Positions 25,633 through 37,214 of a DNA stretch of 64,000 nt are shown in pieces. Below the pieces are notes generated by a model. The model was not told where the DNA came from. It did not search any database and worked only from the letters and a program-made list of their open reading frames with translations. The stretch is taken from positions 206,673-270,672 of the forward strand of contig CAMPDV010000453.1 in NCBI GenBank assembly GCA_946699065.1, read 5' to 3'. The position numbers and the translations under genes are program-made. The DNA comes from Loxodes magnus (Eukaryota; Ciliophora; Karyorelictea; Loxodida; Loxodidae). Every line of letters starts with the position of its first letter. Position 1 is the stretch's first letter.

Positions 25633-25957
25633 TAAATAAAATATAAATAAATGAGATTACAGAGAGCGTATCACCTCAATGGTGCGCAGCTCTTTAATAA
25701 AGATTTTTAAAGTAAAAAATTCATTGTTGAAGTCTTCCAAAGAGCTAGCATTCCCTTGTGAATTTGTCTTCTATAGGGCCACGATCAGAATGCTACTCTA
25801 AGAGACCTTAGTATCTGGCATCATTCGTCATTAATGTTACTTGATACCTCTTAAATCTTGTCTTGTCTTCTCTTCTTTTGGCTCGTTCTTCATCTATGGA
25901 GTACTTCCTATTACCAGAGTTTAAGTCAGTTTCAGTTGGAGGATTGCTCTTCCCTAT
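25633..25957 (-). mobile_element. SINE family A, copy 2, nested in the LINE
   Basis: Minus orientation: 5' AAATAGGGAAGAGCAATCCTC at the right, 3' box GAGCTGCGCACCATTGAGG and CTCATTTATTTATATTTT tail at the left. It interrupts the LINE between its reverse-transcriptase core and the upstream part, so it inserted after the LINE did. Confidence 0.75.
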
Positions 25958-26939
25958 TTATTTATATAATAATTTTATGTATTATTATTTCGACTTTTAA
26001 GATATTATTCCCTCTTAAATCATCTTTGCTATCATCCTGCATGTTATTTCCATTAACTTTTGCCACCTACTAAAATTTTTTCTACTCATATTTCATCAGG
26101 TACTGCTTCTTTTCATTTCGCTAATTAGTAAATGCTTTCTCAAATTTCATATTCTTTTACCATTATAAGCTTCTTTCTTAAGAATTTTTTTGGTAGGGTA
26201 ATATCGCCATTTTCATATAACTACTATCATTCACCCTGAAAGTCTTACATCTTCTTTTGATAAGGGTACCCATTAATTATTTTTTTAAAGCATTTTTTTA
26301 GTTCCTTCAACATTTTTTTCAGATTTTCTTTATTTGCATTGTTGATAAATAGGTTAAGTTAATTTATTTTTCTTTTTTTCTTGATTAAATGTATTATTTT
26401 CTTGCTCTTTGCTATTCTCTACATTCCTCATTTTATTTATTTTCAGTTATTTCTTCGTCGCTCTTTACCTTTTATTTTAATTGCTTGCTAAATTTTTCTG
26501 AAAAATTTATAACACTATTTTGCTTTTTCTGAGTATTTATATATCCTAATGTTTTATGTTTTAACCGTTCATATACCATTTAAACTCTTTCTTCTATCTT
26601 TTTCATCATTTATAAGACTAAATACCCTTTAGGCTATTAATTTCTTCTTCTTAGACATTTTCTTGTATAATTTTTCAAATTATTCTTAAATCTCCTTTTT
26701 CTTTAAAAGTAAGTAATTTATTATTTTTACCTTTAATGGTTTTTTAAATTATTTTCCAATCTTTCTATATAATACCGGGTCTATAGTTCCCAATTAAGTA
26801 TGAATAATAAAAATAACTTTTTATCCCCTTTTCTCTCATTATCTCTTCAATTACAAAATAATCTGATTTATATTCATTTTTAGTGAGTAAAAGTGCCTAT
26901 TTCAGTTGCATTAAATTATTCCATGAATTGTAGCATTCT

Positions 26940-27420
26940 CTTTCCAGCTGAGCTTGTTTTCTTTGGCTGCCATTTCTCTATATGCGCATTTCAATCTTCT
27001 ATGATAATTACGTTAAATCCTTTTTCTATTACTTATAGATTAAATTCATTCAACAAATTGTAAAAAGGTTCATATTTTCATTGTAATTTGCAACAAATGC
27101 ATATACATTTATTATTGACAGTTTTTCATTACTTTAATGCAATCACTCTTGCTCAAGCAAAAAGCACTGTTTGATTCACTTCATTCTATATTTTTCAAAT
27201 TCTTTATATATGACGTTTCTAATGTAGAATGCTACTCCTATCCTTTTTTTTGATTCCACATCTTCTAAGCTTTTAAATCCTACTATTTTACACATATTTT
27301 TTTAGTTTTCAATCTAAATGTCTTATATTACTATTGTGTGGGTATTTGTTTAGTCATTAATTTGGTTAGTGCATCTTTTGCACTTCTAACTCTCCTAACA
27401 TTTTCTGTCCCTATTTTTAT
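26940..27420 (-). pseudogene. LINE apurinic-type endonuclease remnant
   Basis: KIGTENVRRVRSAKD (about 27370-27420) corresponds to the N-terminal IGTWNVRxL motif of EEP endonucleases. KRIGVAFYIRN and SIINVYAFV follow. VIIIEDWNAHIEKWQPKK (about 26950-27010) is the GDFNAHxGxW motif; its first Trp is encoded by TGA. One frameshift lies between NVYAF and EDWNAH. Acting in the nucleus, this domain would nick target DNA to prime reverse transcription. Confidence 0.7.
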
Positions 27421-28858
27421 GACTTATTCTTATTATTCTTTTTCTTTTTCATTCATCCTTTCTGCTTCCTCTCCACCACTTTCTTCTTTTTTTCATCTTC
27501 CTTTTTATCTTTCCTTCTTCTTATCTATCATTCTATACTTCCATATTCTTTTCATTATTAGTTCTTTCTCCTTGTTTTTCTTTTTCCACTTGATATCTAT
27601 ATTTTCCTTCTTCATACCTATCCTTTTCTTCTTTTTTCTTTTTTATTAATTGTTCATTTCTGTTTTTAGATCTTTTAGGATAGTAAATTCTAATTAAAGT
27701 TTATTTCATTTTGCTTCTCACTTTTATTTTGCATTTTATTCTCTTTCTTCTTGAGCTTGTTCTATTTATTTTGCTTTTTTTAATTTCCATTTTCCTTACA
27801 TACTCCATTATAGTATTTTTTTTATTTGTTCTGTTAGAGTTTAGCGTTTTTATATCACTTATCCTATCCTTTTCTCTGATTTTTATTTTATTATATCTTA
27901 TTATATAGTTTATTGCTTTTTATTTATTTAATTCCTTGAACGCTTCTATTTCTATCTTCCTTACATATATTCAATTCCATCTTGATAAAAAATAATTCTT
28001 ATTTATTCTTTTAGTATAAAAAATTTTTAAATTTTAAAATATTTATTTGTTTAGTTGTTTTAATTATTTTCTATTCTCCCGTTTATTTTCTTTCATTCTT
28101 CCCTTGCTTCCTCTAATATAATTTATTCTCCTTCTTTCAGATATCTTATTATTTGCTTTGAAGTCTGGCTTGCTTATTGTTAATTTAACTTCTCCTTTAA
28201 GTATCTCTAATTCCCTTATATGTAGTTTTTCCTTTTACCTGCTTACGCCCTTCTGCTTTCTCGGTATGTGTGCCTTTCAATTTGCATAGGCAGTAAATAA
28301 AATTTGCTGGGTGTTATATAAATATTTTGTTATTGTTCAGGCCTATACCTTATGGTATCCTCTTTACCTCTCCTATTTCCTTTAAATCTAGGTTCACTAC
28401 ACTGATACCTGTTAGCATTGTAATCTGTGGATATGTATACCAAACTTCTCCTCTAGATTTTCCATATAACCTTATTATTTCCATTACTTCATTCATGCTT
28501 GAATATTTGCTTACTGAGAAGCAAATTGGGTAGTTATGAACGTCAAAGTATTCTAATTAATTTCTTGCTTAGATAGGAATTCTAATGCCTTAGAATTTTC
28601 ATTCCCTGAATTATGCGAATTGTTGGTATCTTTCTTCATTTTTTAAGACCAAATGTATTATTCCGTTTTATTTGACAGTGAATGTGGCAACTGCTTGTCC
28701 GTACTCAATCCATATTTGGTTTCTTAACACTTATATAACTTCTTAGTCTATGGCCTTTTTTTCTACTAAATCAAAATTTTCCAGATAATGATTAAAATAC
28801 ACTACGGACACCATGTTTGATAAATCACCATAGGCATTTTGTAGACACTTATTATTTA

Positions 28859-29149
28859 GGAGCGCTGGCTGAAATAAGTCGCTCGTTTTTTGCTAAATTA
28901 TTGCTTATGGTGTTGCTTAAAAGGAGATTAGAATTGTTAAAATTGGAAAAAGAAGTATGATAAGAAAGTTCCGAAGCTAAGGATAAAGAAATGAAAGAAC
29001 AAGAAAAGGATAAAGAAAATGATGAAAATGATGAAAATGAGGAAGACAAAAAAGAGCTAGAAGAATAAGATGAGCAAGTAGAAGATTAGAAGTAATAAAC
29101 TGATGACGAAGATGATCTAGCTGAAGAAGATGAAGATGAAAGTGCCTGA
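28859..29149 (+). CDS. possible C-terminal exon of an acidic protein
   Basis: The plus frame ends with about 60 residues that are nearly all Glu, Asp, Lys and Gln (for example KDKENDENDENEEDKKELEE) and finishes DESA then TGA at 29147. One TGA lies upstream (LEKEV-x-QESS). The first 25 codons overlap the 5' end of the LINE ORF on the other strand, so the true left edge is unclear. The same bases on the minus strand would be a Ser/Phe-rich low-complexity run, which is less protein-like. Confidence 0.35.
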
Positions 29150-30169
29150 GGTGTAAAACATTTAAATATAATTACAACATCTTTAATTGAAGGAAACAAT
29201 AAAACAATGAAAATATGTAACAAAATTCTTTTAGTTATATTTAAATTTAAATTTAAGAAGAGCTAAAAAAAACATTTAAATGCAATTAATTAATTTAAGT
29301 CTAAGCTGAAATAGAAAGAATTAAAAAAGACCAAGAAAGAATCTTTTAAAATTCTAAATTCTCTTGAACTTAGTTAAAGCACTATATTAAAATAAAAACG
29401 ATAGAAATTAAATTAAATTAAAATTGGAAAAAAGGAGATTGAAAAATCGAATCATTAATAAATAAGAAAATAGTTTATCTAAAGGAGAAGTTGAAGATAA
29501 AAATAAATAAAATAATTAAAAAATAAGATAAATTAATTTTAATTAAATTGCAAAATTGTTGAAATTCTATAAGTGCGTAAGGTTATCTAAAAGACTAGCA
29601 AAATTAGAATCTCTTTCATAATAAAAATAAAGCGTATTTAATCTATAATTTTCATATTGAATTAAAAAGAAGATATAAATTAGATATAGTAAAAATATAA
29701 TTAAACTATATGATAAAGTTTTCGATTTATGAAAATGTTTAAATTTAGAGGGACAAATATATTTTAGAATTTAGAGATTTTAGATGCAACCATTTACCAT
29801 TTTATTTATTAGTATCATTTTATCTTTGTTTAAAATAATACTTATATCAGTTTTAGTTAATAATCCAAAACAGATCTTTTTAATCTTAGTAAATGATAAA
29901 AAGTCTCATATGTTTTATTCATTCAGTTACTCAATTTAAATATTTCTTAGAACTATTTAAACATAATATTTTATAGATAAATATAGAAATATATATTAAT
30001 GAAAAATTATTAAACCAGTCTAATTAATGGATAATATACTAAGAACATATTAAACCAGTTTAAGTTATTTCTCTCAAATATTCCTCAATGTTTATAACAC
30101 TTTTGGTAGATGCTGTATAATATGTACGATTTATCTTCCCAATATTTTTGATATTAAAGCCTTTATTTT
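29150..30169. other. spacer
   Basis: Very A-rich on the plus strand. A Lys-rich stretch around 29300-29480 could be coil-coding but has no partner elsewhere. Otherwise nothing recognised. Confidence 0.35.
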
Positions 30170-30181
30170 ATGAAGAAAAAA

Positions 30182-30960
30182 ATGGAGCAAAACATTCAAT
30201 TTTCAAGAAATCAAATTAAAAATGCTAAAAAGAAAGCCATTAGAGAATTATTGAAAAAATAACTAAAGCAAGAGTATTCAAGTTCTTCACCTGAAGGAAA
30301 AATTATGATTTGAACAGTTGAAATTAACGAATTTAAATCTGAAAATGACCCACAACATTAAGATCTAGTTCAAAAAATGAGGAAGTAAACATCTAATTAT
30401 GAGGAAGTTATCTATAATCAAGGCGAAAAAATCAGAGAACTTATGAATAATATAGATGACTAAAACAACGAACTGCTTATATTAAGACGGCAATTAATCT
30501 AAAACAATTTGGTTACAGAACAGTAACTATATGAATAGTCTTAATCAAACTTTAAATAAGCTCAAAAATGGACATTGAAAATGCTCCTTTCTAAAAATAA
30601 GAAAAAAATAATTAAAATGATTTAACTCTAGATACAAGTATAATAAAGAGTATTGAAAAAATTAAATAAAATTTGTTTAAAAAAATAAATGTGTAAAATC
30701 AAAAGAAGAAATGTTGATACTGCAATTAAGATAATCACATTTTGCGGCAATGTCAAGAATGAAAAAAATTCAAAATATCATAAGAAATATTAACAAATTA
30801 TGATTAACTAAACTGGTATATAAAGGCAGAAATTGAACATAAGAAACACCGAAAATCATTCATGGTAACCTCCACCATACAAAAAGAGGTTGTGGTATAC
30901 ATCATCGTATAAAAAAATGGCGGAGTGAAATTGGTTGGAAGCCCAGGGAACTCCAAACAC
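30182..30960 (+). pseudogene. gag-like coiled-coil/CCHC protein, copy 1
   Basis: Start MEQNIQFSRNQIKNAKKK parallels the intact copy at 39372-40202. A Ser-rich patch, a coil (YNQGEKIRELMNNIDDQNN, EQQLYEQSQSNF) and a zinc knuckle CWYCNQDNHILRQC at 30712-30753 follow. A one-base loss in the A run at 30564-30568 shifts the frame between coil and knuckle. TGA encodes the apparent Trp of CWYC and of QEWKKF. One further TGA replaces a Gly codon of the paralogue. The 3' part keeps the QKNGG..L..SPG region and a short hairpin. Confidence 0.65.
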
Positions 30961-31244
30961 TTAACTTTTAGTTCATATTATTAAAACCTTTATTTTATCA
31001 TAATAGTTATATACAGCAATATTTATTTCTATTTCATTATATCTATCAAATATAATTTTGATGCTAAAAGATTTAATAAATTTAAATTAATTCAAGTCCC
31101 TTTGTTAAAAACATTTTTCCTTTTCTAAGTTTACTTTTAAGCAGATTTAAAAAGATTAAAAAAGTTTATAGTTTCAAAAGTTGGCCTTTGCATACAGTAT
31201 CTTGAGATTGCTAACTCTAATACTCAGGTTACACGGAACCAAAT

Positions 31245-32450
31245 TCACTGCTCGAACGAACCAGAATTAGTAAAATCCTCAAAAAGAAGAGACTTTAATA
31301 TATCCATGATTGGACAGATTTCATTAAAAGGAGGAGCAAAAAATAAGAAGGGAATGAAGTGGTGAAAAAAACTAACAACTGGCTTCCATTCATAATAATT
31401 TAGAAGGTTAGACTTATTCAAGCGAAGACGTGGAAGTAGAAAATCCTTCGCTTTCTCTTCTACTCTGAGGATAATGTATAAAAACACTTTTTTATGCTAA
31501 CCTTTTTTAATATATGATTCATTTTTAATACCTAAATGATTTATAAAATAAACAAGATTAATATCAGACTCTCAATTTTCTAAGTCTACGTGTTGTCTTT
31601 CCCTTAGTTTATTATTCTACTTAAAGTAAATTTATTATTATATTATATAAAATGAACCTCCATTATTATATAATTTCAAGAAGCACAGTGCTTCTTGTTC
31701 CTCGCTGTTTCCTAAAATTTTTGATTCAAAAGGAAGTCTATGCTTTCCTATCCGCGATTTTTTTTAGTAGATTTTCCGTCCTACATTGCTGTGAGGTCTT
31801 GATTATAGCTATATCTTCTTCTTTTTTGCATGCTTACATTATTGCTACAGAAAATCTTGCTTAGTCTATTTTTGATTACTTTGTTTATCAGAAAAACCGT
31901 TGTTTCTATTGGAACTCTACAGTTTCAATATAGGTGTGATCGGCTTCCACAGCAGAAGTATCTCTTCCTGATTGAAATTAGTTTTATACGAGGGGCATCT
32001 TTTTGTTGAAGATCATTAGAATCGATCTTGTATTCAGCTATTTAGTTCTTGATTATTTTTAGATTTTATTTTATTATTCTTGTTCCACTACTAAATCCTT
32101 CAGTTAGGTCGTGCTCTTGTCCTAAATGTGCTGGATGCTAAAGAAGGTGTTATGGTTGTCTATACGAGCCTCGTCCTGCGATTCTCTTCTTTCAGCTTGA
32201 CTAATAGTTTTTGCTCAAGTATTTCAACTTTTAAACCGCATCCTAGAGATTCACCATCAATGCAGGCTATGCTACATCAACTGCTCGAAATTCAAATCAA
32301 AGGATATTACATAATCATGCAGAACTATCTATTGTTGTTTTAGATGCCACTCTTCCTTGTTGGAGACTTGAGGAATTTGTTTCTGTCGTTTGCTTGATAT
32401 TAGAAAATTTTAGATCTAAGGTTAATATTGAAATTGTGATTAATCAGAAA
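31245..32450 (-). mobile_element. retroelement gag/ORF1 fragment with CCHC knuckle
   Basis: Minus strand, high to low: a coil (LKVEILEQKLLVKLKEENRR), a basic stretch (DAPRIKLISIRKR), and a zinc-knuckle relic YFCCGSRSHLYWNC (31915-31960) in which the first Cys is Tyr and the Trp is TGA. More basic sequence follows, then a separate frame (RVEEKAKDFLLPRLRLNK) to 31245. The pieces are in different frames. Relationship to the knuckle proteins at 17.0 and 39.6 kb is by pattern, not by close identity. Confidence 0.45.
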
Positions 32451-32459
32451 GTTGAGCAA

Positions 32460-34650
32460 ATTTAAAATAAAATATGAGGGTAGAAGAAATTACATTTCGC
32501 TTCCTCTTTTCTTTTTTAACTAAGAAGAGGTGGTAAAGAAGTCTAATTGAATATTTTCCAATCTTTTTATACATTTATTATTGATACTTTTATTGAAGTT
32601 AAGTATCTCTATGATTATCCATTTAAGTTCTAGTATAAAATAGAGGATAATAAGAGATATATTTATCTGTTTTTGAATTACCATTTCACTATCTTCAGTG
32701 ATTTATACATTCAACTCTTATTGCTCAAATATTTTACTTTAGAAGGTATAAGATTTACTTCCAAATAATTCTATTTAAAATTTTCTACTTCTTCTAGTTA
32801 GTTAAATCCATACATTAACTCAAGAAATTTTTTTCATTCATACTTACGATAGGAAAAGATATCGAGGACAAATTCTTCCATAGCAATAAATAATATGAAG
32901 GTGTTATAGAGCTGACTTAAACGAGCATACTTGGGTTTATAATGAATTAAATGAATTAAATGAATGAAAAAATAAAATATTAGTCAAGAACGATCAATAT
33001 GATTCTAAACTAACATAGTACCAAGAAAGAGAAGATTAACAGATAGAAAATAAGAGAACAAAGAAATATAATAAGTAAATTAATGTAGTAAAGAGTAAGA
33101 GAATCTAATAAAGGGATAAGACTCAAATGGTCAAGCTAAGAGATGATGGAATTCATGAAAGAAGAATTAAAGTAATTGGAAGAAAATGAAACAAATATTT
33201 TAAAGTAGGTAGGACTTAGTCATATTTAAAAAAGTTAAAATAGTGACTGGTAGTTAATCAAGCAATGTTAAGAACACGTAATTTATTATTATTACTATTA
33301 TTCCACTCGGTAACAATAAATGCTTTGTAAACTGAGTTTATAAAAGATTTGGTATATGATCTAATAACAAAATCTTCTTTCTAACTAGAATATATACTAT
33401 TTATTAAAATTGTTTATCACAAAAAGCTTAATAATAACAAAAATCAAGGTATTTATAAAATTTCATTTGCTACCTCACAAACTGAACTACAGAATGTTGT
33501 TTGTCTTAGATAATATCAATTAAAAGATATTTTACCTTACTAGATATTTTCTATTAGGTCATTACTAACATACTTACTCACTCTAAGGAAAATTGATTTT
33601 CTTATTGCTTTTAATTTTTTAATTGAACTTTAAAAGAAAATATTGAAATTTAATTTCGAAAGTCAAAAAAAGATAGCCGCGTATCTTTCTTATTAATTTT
33701 ATATCCTTATTTCTTCTTTCATTTTAGTGCTAACATGTTAAATTTTTTTCTAAAAGAAGAATTAAAATCAAATCCAATTAAAAGAGACTCTAATAAAAGA
33801 AAATGCTCTTAATTTTTCTCCTCTTGAATATTGAGTAAATCTCCAGATTTCCTAGCTAATTGCCAGTTCATTTATAGATTATGCCATTTCACCGAATGAA
33901 CTCTTCCTCCATAATTTCCCATCATACATTAACAAAAAGATATTAAAATGTCTGAACCTTTTGGTGGATAATTTTATTTGTTCTGCTAATTTTAAATAAT
34001 GTCTTCTGCTATTATAAATATAGCGTTTATTCTTGAATATTTTTAATCTTTGTATTTTCTCTTTATCTTTCAGAGTTGCATAGTTAAATTTAAGACCATT
34101 TACTGCAAAGCTGATTCTATTTTATTAACTCTTTGATTTGATACTTAACTTTGTGTTATATCATCTTTTTCCTTTTTTACTAGTCATAAATCTTTCTTTA
34201 ACTCTATCATCTTAGTTTCATACTTTTCCTTTGAATTAAACTATAGTGCATGTATATTTACTTCTTATGCATGAAAGCCAATATACTAAGCATTTCAACT
34301 CTTTTTCAGTTTAATTAATTTCTAATAAATGTATAGAAGTTTTGTTCTAATCCATTTCTAGGACTTACTCAAATCGCTACAGTTGTAGTGAATCTTTTAT
34401 ATTAACTATTTCCTCTAATTTTTACTTTTTTGGAGGTATTAAAATTAGTGTGTTGAGAGATATGAGTATTTTCTTGCTTTGCTTAGAGATCTATTTGTCT
34501 AATATACTTTATTTTTCTCTTTTTAATATTAAATAAGAATGTAGTGTTAATAAAAATGAAAACATAATCTAAAAGAGATGCTTCTAAGAAAACGAAAATA
34601 AGTAGCAAGTAATATTAAATACTTAAGATAAAAGTTATAATTTAAGATAT
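32460..34650. other. spacer with a coil-like relic
   Basis: Mostly featureless. Around 33120-33240 the plus strand reads EMMEFMKEELKQLEENE, a convincing but isolated coiled-coil scrap. 33400-34650 resembles the spacers before 6121 and 18048, the third and oldest version of that unit. Confidence 0.4.
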
Positions 34651-34715
34651 TTTAGCTTTATTTTATAGATTTAACTATAGCTTTAAAATTATTTTCTTAT
34701 GCTTTTCATTTCTAT

Positions 34716-37214
34716 CACACTTATGGCTTATTACAGTTTCCTGCATGTATTTTCTAACCACATCTTTCACATATGTTATTTTTACAGATACTGCAAAGAG
34801 GAATTCCCCTAATTTACGGCTGGTCTTTATTAGCATGCTTTACATAATTATCTTTGAGGAAGGTTATATTTAAAACGTTGAATATTTGATTTATTGAATA
34901 GGAGCTTAAATGTATTGCTAATTTTGCTGAGTTACCTAAACTTGATAAATATAATTTTGAGGAACATCACCAGATCTTTTTACTTACTAGTTGCTTTATC
35001 TCAAATAAATTATCTTCTAGAATGACTATTTATCTGTACATTTTTAAATTAGTCCGTTGCTAAAGTTTGCTTGCAGGTTTAGCAGCTTAAGTCCTATTCA
35101 CTACCGCAGTTGCTTTAAACTTATGAGATTATAAAATTAACAAGTTTATTAACACAAGCATAGTGACTACAATAACCTTAGCTATAAGGCTTTTTACAAA
35201 AACAACAACTTCTTCTTTGATTTTCTCATTCTTGACTTTTAACAAACATAAGTTATTTAGCCTTTTTAAGTAACCCAAGCAATCTTTTAATCTTAATTAA
35301 AGTTACAAATAGGATTACTACATTTTTTAATTTATATCATTAATTCTACTGCACAGTCTGTACATATTTCGTCTTAACATTTACAACCTCTTCAAAAAAA
35401 TTATGTCTACATTTTATTAAAATTTCCTCCTGTACATATCTTACTTTATTCCTAGCTATAAACGAATTATTATCTTAAATTAGCGAATCTAAAATAATTG
35501 CCACTACCACATGCCCATTTAATTTATTATTACTTTAAAGTATGAACAGAGTCGCAATTAGGAAATCCATACTTATAGATTTTTTTCGTCTTAGTGAGTG
35601 ATAACATTTCCTTTAGTTCTATTTTGTAGAAAATGTAATAAATGAAATTAAGTTACCACAAGGCTTATTCAGTTATGGTTATTACAATTTTCATAAACAC
35701 ATTTCGGAGTTTCGTCCTTTATTATTCAAACTGATTTCATATCAGGCTAGCTTTCTTAAACATTTTCTCTTCTATTATAAGCTGAATCATAAAGTTGTTT
35801 TACTTTAATTTCAGATTCTTATAAACTTTGCTTCAATTTTATAATTTCGGCTTCTTGAGGGGCATTTATTCATTAATATTTTACAGCTTTTTTTTATATT
35901 CTTATAACTAATAATTTTAGTTTAAATGGAGCTTTAGGCTTACTTCTTTCATTCTCAATTTTATTAAATTAATTATTTATTTTCTTATTCTAGTTATAAA
36001 ATCGCCTTTTCATACTATTACTAAGCTGCACTTTATAATTAGTTACTTATATCCTACTATATTTCATATTAGATTAGTCTTTACTTTGTTTTTCTTATGT
36101 TATCATTTCCTAAATCTATTATTATAAATTCATACTCTCTTTTTAGTACTTTTCTTTGCTACTTTCTTCACTATTATGATTTTTTATTAGTTGTCTTGGT
36201 TTTATTTTTAAGATAACTATAATTATTCTTTAAGCTCCTAAATTCTTTTCTATTAATCACTAAATTTATCTTATGAATCTTAAAATTTCTAATTAAGCTT
36301 TAATAATTTTTTTCTTTCCTCTCTTAATTAATTATCTTGCAATTCTTTTATGATATTATTTTGCTAAGTATTCTGCTACTCTAAATTGTTTGCTTTATAA
36401 GTCAGTTATTTATTATTATTTATAATATTCTTCATTTTATATAAATTAGCTATTTTTGGTAAATCTAAATTTCTAAGTTCTTATAATTTATTTATTATTC
36501 TAGATTTTTAATTTATAGCTCTAAAGTAAGTTTTTATTAGTTTAATTCCATTATTTGATATAGAGATTAATTCTATTATAAGCTATTTCATTTTATTGTT
36601 TCTTCTTCCTATTACCTTTTTTATTTGCTCTATTTTAGCATACTTCCTTATAGTATTTTGATAGCTTTTCTTCCTCTTACCTTATTTCATCTAAGTTAAA
36701 TCCTAAGTCTTTACTTTCTTGAGATATTTGAATTTAACTTTCTAATGTATTTATTTATTTTAAGGAATAAGAGAAGGTAGTTAAGAAATTTGATTAACTG
36801 GATTACTAAAACCACTTTGTTTGAGTTTTGCAATCTTTCTACTTCCTATTTTAAATTTTGATTCTATGATTTAAGGTTTTAGTTTTCTTCTTGTAATTAA
36901 GTTATAAGAATATTAGACGAATCGCTATTATTTTAAATTTATAAAGCAGGCATTATCTCCTCTATTTCTTAATTTAGTAGTATTTAATCAAGCAGATTTA
37001 CTTGTTAAACTGTTAATTTATTTAAATGCTACTACATGCATAGAAACTCCACTGATTAATTTTAACTTTATTATGCTAAATTTATTTAACTTCCACTTTT
37101 CATCGCTTATCATTAGGCTTTTCAATGCTCTTTACAGAACATATGTCCACAGCTTAGTTTAATACTTGATACTACTTTTTACACTCCTCAGAAAGCACAG
37201 ATTTGTTTTTGCAT
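34716..37214 (-). pseudogene. RING-family copy 5, decayed
   Basis: It aligns with copies 2 and 4 from ATG at 37214 (RING ligands C25, H27, C30 and H33 kept, C13 lost by a 6-base deletion) to TGA at 34716. Gaps of 20 and 5 bases in the last 150 bases, and short losses in the CxxC block near 35660, break the frame, so the C-terminal cluster is shifted. CKEHW-KAQW is TGA/TGA as in copy 4, and SV-TGA-I as in copy 2. It is useful as an outgroup for the recent duplicates. Confidence 0.75.

Larger units (their letters stand above)
23515..28880 (-). mobile_element. degenerate non-LTR retrotransposon (LINE) with EN and RT
   Basis: Read on the minus strand, from high to low coordinate: an ORF1/RNA-binding part (28880 to about 28000), a Lys/Glu/Gln-rich linker (28000-27450), an apurinic-endonuclease domain, a reverse transcriptase, and the 3' stem-loop with an AAATTTATTTATTTATT tail at 23515-23563. 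A SINE A copy is nested at 25633-25957. Frames change repeatedly and catalytic residues are lost, so it is a dead copy. The right end (5' end) is approximate. Confidence 0.75.

Noticed and set aside
32100-32460. Plus-strand protein-like reading over the ORF1 fragment
   Set aside because: The minus strand has a coil and a CCHC relic in the order seen in other gag/ORF1 copies; the plus reading has no such support.
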